DNA of 64,000 bases from Anisodus tanguticus (taxonomy: Eukaryota > Streptophyta > Magnoliopsida > Solanales > Solanaceae). Made by a program: the position numbers and the translations under genes. Each line of letters opens with the position of its first letter. Positions within the stretch are counted from its first letter, which is position 1. Shown here in pieces: positions 57,938-64,000 of this stretch. The DNA lies in the NCBI GenBank assembly GCA_034509755.1, contig CM067541.1:59531556-59595555 (forward strand). Reading direction: 5' to 3'. Below the pieces are notes generated by a model, which was not told the DNA's origin, searched no databases, and saw only the letters and a program-made list of their open reading frames with translations.

Positions 57938-59152
57938 ATGATACCATTCTTTGTTTTTTTTACTCCTTTGTTTTTTCATTGTTTCTTTGTACATGGGATT
58001 TTAGACCCAATTGATTTCTTAGCATTACAAACGATTCGTAAAGGCTTAGATGATTTACCAGGTTCGAATTATTTTGCTTCATGGGATTTCACTAGTGAAC
58101 CATGTAACTTCGCTGGTGTTTACTGTGATGGAGATAAAGTAATAGCATTGAATCTTGGTGATCCAAGAGCCGGATCACCGGGTTTAACCGGAAATTTAGA
58201 CCCGTCTATCGGGAAACTCTCTGCTCTTGCTGAGTTTACAGTGGTTCCGGGTCGGATCACAGGTGCATTACCCGAAAGTATGTCTCAGTTAAAGAACCTG
58301 AGGTTTCTTGGAGTTAGCCGTAATTTTCTCTCCGGCGATATTCCAGCGTCGTTAGGTCAGCTCCGGGAGTTACAAACACTTGATCTTAGTTTCAACCAAC
58401 TCACCGGAAATATCCCTTGGGCTATCGGAGCACTTCCGACATTGTCCAACGTTATATTATGTCACAACCATTTGTCCGGTTCAATACCACCTTTTGTGTC
58501 CCCTAGATTAACCCGCTTAGACCTTAAACACAACGAACTTTCGGGTACCCTTTTACCTAATTCACTTCCTTCATCACTTGAATACTTATCATTGTCATGG
58601 AACCAATTAACCGGTCCAGTTGATTATCATTTAACTCGACTGAACCGATTGAACTATCTTGATCTTAGTTTGAACCGGTTCACCGGTTGCATTCCAGGAA
58701 TATTATTTACTTTCCCGCTCACAAATCTTCAACTACAAAGGAATTTATTTACTGGTCCGGTTTTACCCATGTCACAGGTGACAATACCAACGGTGGATAT
58801 AAGTTTTAACCGGTTTTTCGGGGAGATATCTCCGTTATTGTCTAATGTGCAGAATTTGTATTTGAATAATAACCGGTTCATGGGTCAAGTGCCAGCGGTT
58901 TTGGTGGACCGGTTGTTAACGGCCGGGATACAGGTTTTGTATTTACAGCATAATTTTCTGACGGGGATTGAGATTAATCCAACGGTGGAAATTCCGGTTA
59001 GCAGTTCATTGTGTTTGCAGTATAATTGTATGATTCCGCCGGTTCAGACCGCTTGTCCATTGAAAGCCGGGAAGCAGAAGAGTAGACCTACAGATCAGTG
59101 TGCGGAGTGGAAGGGGAAAAAGGGTGAAAAAACAAACAATATTAAAGGATAA
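57938..59152 (+). CDS. Secreted leucine-rich-repeat protein (At4g03010-like)
   Basis: Intronless 404-aa protein. Residues 1-20 are a hydrophobic signal peptide. An LRR N-terminal domain follows with paired cysteines C56 and C63 (EPCNFAGVYC). About ten plant-type LRRs span roughly residues 95-345 (for example NLRFLGVSRNFLSGDIPASL, LQTLDLSFNQLTGNIP, LNYLDLSLNRFTGCIP). The C-terminal cap has further Cys (SSLCLQYNCMIPP, then TACP). There is no transmembrane segment and no kinase, so it should be an apoplastic or wall-associated protein, related to the family of Arabidopsis At4g03010. The specific ligand is unknown. The ORF is intact and complete; this is one of three healthy genes here. Confidence 0.92.
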   Translation: MIPFFVFFTPLFFHCFFVHGILDPIDFLALQTIRKGLDDLPGSNYFASWDFTSEPCNFAGVYCDGDKVIALNLGDPRAGSPGLTGNLDPSIGKLSALAEFTVVPGRITGALPESMSQLKNLRFLGVSRNFLSGDIPASLGQLRELQTLDLSFNQLTGNIPWAIGALPTLSNVILCHNHLSGSIPPFVSPRLTRLDLKHNELSGTLLPNSLPSSLEYLSLSWNQLTGPVDYHLTRLNRLNYLDLSLNRFTGCIPGILFTFPLTNLQLQRNLFTGPVLPMSQVTIPTVDISFNRFFGEISPLLSNVQNLYLNNNRFMGQVPAVLVDRLLTAGIQVLYLQHNFLTGIEINPTVEIPVSSSLCLQYNCMIPPVQTACPLKAGKQKSRPTDQCAEWKGKKGEKTNNIKG

Positions 59153-59155
59153 GTT

Positions 59156-59680
59156 ATGGTTTAGTGATTTTTTTTTTTTGATTGGGTATTAGATTCGTTT
59201 ATTGATTAATTTTTTTTATGTTTTGGTGTAATTATTATGGGGTTAAAAAATAAAAAAGTAAATGCGCATAAAGGAGAGAATATTAGAGTAAAAGGGGAAG
59301 GAAGGGTGGAATGACCATCCTATTATTTTTATGTTGATGTTTTCTGCTAAGCCAAAGTGTGACTTACAATTTTGGCATTTCTTTTTGTAATTAGGAACTA
59401 TAATATTTTGCTGCTTAATCAATTACTTGGATTATTATTGAATTTACGGTTCTCAAGTTCAGAGAAATAGTTTCCCTCTTTAATTTTGTTGTTGACAAAC
59501 AGATCAAAAGTTCTCCAGTAGAGCGGATACAAGGTAATAGCGCAGCGTGTACTACTGTTGTTCCTTCTCAAAATGAACTTTATGTATATTCTCTGTGTAT
59601 GTAATTGAGTTTGGGGCAACTAAAAATTTGTCTTAGTGTGATCCAGGTCATGAGTTTGTGTTGTAGAATCAGCAAGCTTG
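59156..59680. other. 3' flank of the LRR gene
   Basis: T-rich and A-rich sequence follows the stop codon (59150-59152). I can point to no definite polyadenylation signal. No other gene seen. Confidence 0.4.
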
Positions 59681-59689
59681 TGTATGTAG

Positions 59690-59825
59690 GCTAAGGGGAG
59701 TGTTATCTCTGTTTGACTTATAATCACGGATTTGAGCCGTGTTATATACTTGTATCATGATAGGTTATTTACGTCACACTCTTGATGTGCGGCCCTTTAA
59801 GCTTCATGCACCGAGCTGTTGTTAT
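59690..59825 (+). mobile_element. Degraded TS-like SINE
   Basis: AAGGGGAGTGTTATCTCTG, CACGGATTTGAGCCGTG (B-box region) and GATAGGTTATTTACGTCACA match the copy at 44180-44352. It is degraded. Confidence 0.6.
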
Positions 59826-59829
59826 GTGA

Positions 59830-61380
59830 AGATGTTATGGTGTTATCTAACGTTCAAGATCTGAAGTGTTTGGTGGGGTGTATGCATGCAGGTCTAGTGT
59901 TGATGTTTGTCACCTTTTTCTTGTTTACAACAACAGAGAGTATACAGTGGTAGGGATGCTTTTTCTGGGATTACTTTTGTTTGGATACTCAACTGACACA
60001 GACCAAACTATACGTTACAAGTCCACATAATTGGATTGACAGGCATCCCCATTAACATCTCATGTAATGATCAAATGAAATATCAGTTTTCTCTCCTGAA
60101 TAAACAGGGTTTGAGAACAGAGCAATTGATATCACCTACGAGGTTCTATCCTAGAAAGAGCAAAGTGCTCCCACCAGGATTCAAACCCACGCTGAATGAC
60201 TCCATATGGATTTTAAGTTCACCTCTTTTGTCATCCAACTATGCCCCTGGGACAACATCATTTTTGTCTTTTTGCTTGTCTCCACACCTTCTCTTAGTTT
60301 CTTCTTCCCTTGGTGCTTGGAGTCTGACCTTGTAAACATGTTCTGTTTTTCGAATTTTAAGAAAAACCTTAACTCTGTTTATATATGTTACTGTACTTGG
60401 TTTTAACTTTCAAATTTATTAGTCACTCCGATTCATTTTGTTTGGCAAAAATTCCTTATTAGTTTGTTTCAAATAGAATGATATGTTTCTATATTTCCTC
60501 AAGGGAAGTTTTTTATAGTGACACAAATATTAGGATATATTAAAAATCACAAATTTCAAAGTCTATATTATTTCTTAAACTTCATCAAGTCAAACTATGT
60601 CAAACAAAGTGAAATGAGAGGGTAAAATATTTTACTATAGGGTGGTTAAAATTGACCACATTTGCCTACAGACTAAGCATCAACTCAAGGTAGGCCAACA
60701 CATTCAGCCCATTTATGCAGCATTCTGGAATTTCCAAATAATTGTTTACATAAGACCGTTCACATGCCGTACTCTTTGATTACTCTATAAATGAAAAGTA
60801 CCAATAGTATGGTGTTTCAGCTGAATTTACAGTTAACAATGTGAATATACATGCTGGTATTTAGTCATAAAACTCTGGCTGGTGCTGCTTCATTCCCAGA
60901 AAAATCCCATTTGAATAAGAAGAGCTAACAAGCATAAAGGTAAATAAATTTACGTTATCTATGGTTTAGGCATTTATATTGTTTGCAACAAATACTATTA
61001 ACAGTCATAAATTAAGATGAGAATGTATTAATTAATCATGTTTTGTGATGAGAGTGTTTGTAAAGATATATTTCATGTATTTATTGGATTAGTATAAACA
61101 CTTCTGCAAGTAAGTTTTTACTAGCTGCAATTGTGTATTTGGGGCTCAATTTACCTGGAAACAAAGGCATCATTATTACAGGATAGGTACAGTGCAGGAG
61201 AAATTAATCAGAGTCACGCAAAGCTATAAATGCTTATAAGGAACACACACTACACCAACCTGAGGTGTAAACAATACAGAGGATCTTTTGAACAATTATG
61301 TAACTGAATTTCAAAAAAACATATTGGATGGTTCTTATAATCCTATCCAAGATTAGCTGCATGCTTTCTTCTTTTGTCGT
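59830..61380. other. Intergenic, no gene seen
   Basis: A CCACCAGGATTCAAACCCAC phrase near 60170 resembles an inverted B box, but no A box or tail could be assigned. No gene recognised. Confidence 0.4.
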
Positions 61381-61387
61381 TCCAAAA

Positions 61388-61546
61388 CGCTTACCTAGCC
61401 AACGCTTAGATCCGGCTCTACCCAAACTTTTCTGGTTCACCCCAACATTCCCCACTCGTCCGACTGTTGCTGAACAGTTTTTGGATATCAAACGGACCTC
61501 CCCAGAAGGTAATTTTGATGTGGCCGATTTCCCCTCTTTTGCAATC
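61388..61546 (-). pseudogene. rpl2: Plastid rpl2 fragment (nuclear plastid DNA)
   Basis: On the minus strand the sequence translates as IAKEGKSATSKLPSGEVRLI then SKNCSATVGRVGNVGVNQKS and LGRAGSKRWLGKR. This is an internal part of plastid ribosomal protein L2, with R where plastid copies have Q (ATVGQVGNVG). Similarity stops sharply at both sides: before GATTGCAAAAG and after GGTAAGCG. There is no start, stop or transit peptide, so it is a short NUPT, not a gene. Confidence 0.85.
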
Positions 61547-61559
61547 CCGGTTGGACATG

Positions 61560-62720
61560 ATTTTTTGTCATGAATTCAAGATTGCTAAGCAATAGTATAA
61601 TATATGAGTACAATTTCCTAAAACTATCTCAAGAAATAATGAAGTGAACGACTATAATAACTTTTAAACAGCCATTTAGATGTTTATTTCAAATGTGAAA
61701 AATGTGCAGTATCTATGCTAATTGTCACTGTTTTAGATTTTATGAGTGGGCTTTGGAATAGTACTCACAAATCCAATATGGAATTGCAATGGGCAATGAG
61801 CCCAACATAGCAATTACTGGTTCTGACTTCTGAACAACCAGTTTCGAGGAATAATTAAACTAGATGTTCCCAAACTGGTTGAAAACTTTCGGATCTATGC
61901 AAACAGAATCTGGACAGCAGATTAATCGTTGGGCTTTGCATAGACTTTGAATAGGCTGAAATCAAATCATTTGGGTTGATTTAAGCAAATGTAGCTTTAG
62001 GTTACCATTTAGATTTTGGTCCTATTTTTAAAAATTGTGCAAATAGGATTATCAAGTTATCCTTCCCGACAAAGTTAAATTTGGATCTAATATTTGATCT
62101 TTATTACTCAACTCTAAAGACACAACACTAAATTGTCGTATTGTAATAACTTACAAAAGTTTAGACCGTAGTCTAATATTTCCTCAAAAAAATCATTTTT
62201 CCCAAATAAAAATTATATATGTGGTCCAAAAGATCCACAAATTGCAAGTAAAATAAGATGATGGTCATTACTAAACAAATATATCAAAAAGGCATAATCA
62301 AAATATACAATTGAAATATTTTCAAACAACAATAACACAAATCCATTGAAATCGGACAACGTGGAATTTGAGGAGAATAGAATGTACGCAGAGCTTAACC
62401 TTACTTTGGGAGGTATAGAGGTTATTTTTTAATATAGAAATATTCTTTTGCTATTTTTTACTTAAAAAATAAAATATACAATTGAAATATTTTCAAACAA
62501 CACGGCGTACAAGTCAAGGAAATACTAGAAGGTAATCAAAGTATGTTGGTGCTCATTAACTTAAAAAAAGTGGTCCCTTTATGTGTGAAGGCGAAGGTAA
62601 GGGTCAGGACATAAGAAAATCTAAAGGTGTGAAAAAACAGAGTAAACTATTGGGACAAAGAACTCAACAATACGGGACGCGGGTAATATAATGAAGTAGT
62701 CGGGTATGCAAAGAAAATCT

Positions 62721-62751
<31 letters not shown>

Positions 62752-63060
62752 TTCAACAAAATCATTTTTATTTGTCAACATTAGCTGCTAAGCACAAACA
62801 AAAAGACCTTTTGATGACAATGACTTCACCTTGTCCGTAACCCACGACGTTTATGTAAATTTATTCAACATCCAGCTGTTAATACCTCACAACGCGACAA
62901 CAATGAGTTATTATAAGTTTAAGATGTCAAATCAAATGTGTTTTGGCAGCATTCTAGGTTGGAACGGAAGCTTTTTTCTTCCATACAAGAAAGTGAGAAA
63001 CCTCTAAGCAAGCAGCACGATTATACTCTACCGTTCTTAGTCGTCACGGGAAAGAAATAA
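61560..63060. other. Intergenic; poly-A tract and dispersed repeat
   Basis: 62000-62180 is related to 54770-54900. AAAATATACAATTGAAATATTTTCAAACAA occurs twice (near 62299 and 62468) in shorter matched pieces. A run of about 20 A lies at 62730-62750. No gene recognised. Confidence 0.5.
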
Positions 63061-63069
63061 GAAAGAGAT

Positions 63070-63275
63070 TATTTAGGTGCATTAAGCTCTACTGCTCTAC
63101 ACATGGGGTCAGGAAAAAAACATCAAATATGTACACGATCTTACTTTGCATTTCTACAAAAAAAAAAATCTAGGACTTCAATCTTTAACCTCCTAATAAC
63201 ATGACTTCAATCTTTAACCTCCTAATAACATGACTTCAATCTTTAACCTCCTAATAACACGTCGGAAACTTTTAC
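63070..63275 (-). mobile_element. Degraded TS-type SINE with a triplicated B-box segment
   Basis: GGTGCATTAAGCTCTACTGC, CATGGGGTCAGG, ACACGATCTTACTTTGCATT and TTCTACAAAAA follow the inverted TS-SINE order. Then ACTTCAATCTTTAACCTCCT plus AATAACATG, the inverted B-box region, is present three times in tandem (about 63176-63260). Confidence 0.78.
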
Positions 63276-63279
63276 CTAG

Positions 63280-64000
63280 AAAGGAAAGGTAATACCATGA
63301 ATTGTTATCCCATTGTTAGAGGAGAAAAAAATACAAATACCAAATGTTTGCACCAACATAATAAATATATAACACGTGCCTTCACAACAGTATCGGAGGC
63401 AGAATTTTTATCAAGGAGGTTCAAAAAAATAAGCACACTAATAGTACTAAAAATGAGCGGATCGGACCAGATAATAACGGGCTAGACAAAGTTCATGAGC
63501 TTCCAGAATTATCACCTCGGCAAATGAAATTAAGTTATCTAGTAAGTTATCATAAGTAACATATCATACAAATATGTGGTCAAGTTTATTGCTCACGAGT
63601 AGTTCATTAAATAATTTAAATTTATTGGACAAAAATAATTAGTAAGGCATGGAAAATGTTGCAAATAAGAGTAAGAAAAATTCTACCACCACAACGAAAA
63701 CACCCCCGGAAAATGGGCTGTCAAGATGGACCCATAATCGTAGTAGCTTTCCCCCCCCCCCCCCTACTACTGAGTCAAGTGTTTGGTTTGTGTAAAGGGG
63801 TTCAGAGTTTAATATGTAAAATAGTGTAATTCTTCTTGATTTGAGGTTTATCATTAATGTAATATTTATAGGTGTTTACAATGTACAAACCTAATTAGAG
63901 AAGATTCTATACTTTACATAATTACATTAGAATAATAATTACTGAATATATGGAGAATATTAATATATTCTCTATCGCACCCCCTCAGTCGGAGCGGAAG
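63280..64000. other. Intergenic to window end; poly-C tract
   Basis: A run of about 15 C lies at 63751-63766. No gene recognised; the final bases (CACCCCCTCAGTCGGAGCGG) may begin another repeat that leaves the window. Confidence 0.45.

Noticed and set aside
61328..61573. 81-codon plus-strand open frame
   Set aside because: It is the antisense of the plastid rpl2 fragment, which translates recognisably on the minus strand.

Overview
The window is nuclear DNA of a dicot plant, almost certainly Solanaceae. It is AT-rich, its genes have GT-AG introns, and it is saturated with Solanaceae-type repeats: tobacco TS-type SINEs, other tRNA-derived SINEs, TRIMs, Copia and Gypsy pieces, hAT and foldback/MULE-like elements. 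Two scraps are plastid DNA. No bacterial-style operons, CRISPR arrays or origins are visible.

Layout: (1) 1954-6931 (+), an intact seven-exon ALKBH10B-like RNA N6-methyladenosine demethylase, with a 1-kb foldback element in intron 1 and a TRIM in intron 3. (2) 8315-14939, a complete LTR element with a 5-bp target duplication whose Copia interior is dead. (3) 15038-15109 (-), a plastid-type tRNA-Val(GAC) relic. (4) 15421-18785 (-), an AUXIN-BINDING PROTEIN 1 gene that appears to be a pseudogene. (5) 21805-22990 (-), an intact two-exon CW-zinc-finger/MBD protein, with five ~150-bp tandem repeats upstream of its TATA box. (6) 25.35-30.13 kb (-), two relics of one receptor-like kinase family, separated by a Copia fragment and a long LTR. 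(7) 33065-36038 (+), an RBK-type cytosolic kinase with every exon recognisable but several frameshifts and stops. (8) 36.5-43.16 kb, a transposon cluster: foldback element, C/G-rich element, TRIM copies, and a dead hAT transposase with a nested non-autonomous hAT. (9) 43726-46345 (+), the last three exons of a histidine phosphotransfer protein without the exon carrying the active His. (10) 49829-54692 (+), a dead Copia element with a truncated 3' LTR. (11) 57938-59152 (+), an intact intronless secreted leucine-rich-repeat protein. (12) 61388-61546 (-), a plastid rpl2 fragment.

Only three genes look functional (ALKBH10B-like, MBD, LRR). At least four gene families are present as decayed copies (ABP1, RBK, RLK twice, AHP). 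From memory, ALKBH10B, ABP1 and this LRR protein are also near-neighbours on Arabidopsis chromosome 4, so the backbone looks like an old syntenic block stretched by transposons and partly fractionated, as expected after genome duplication. The genes do not form one pathway. All identifications come from reading translated exons by eye; no database search was run.
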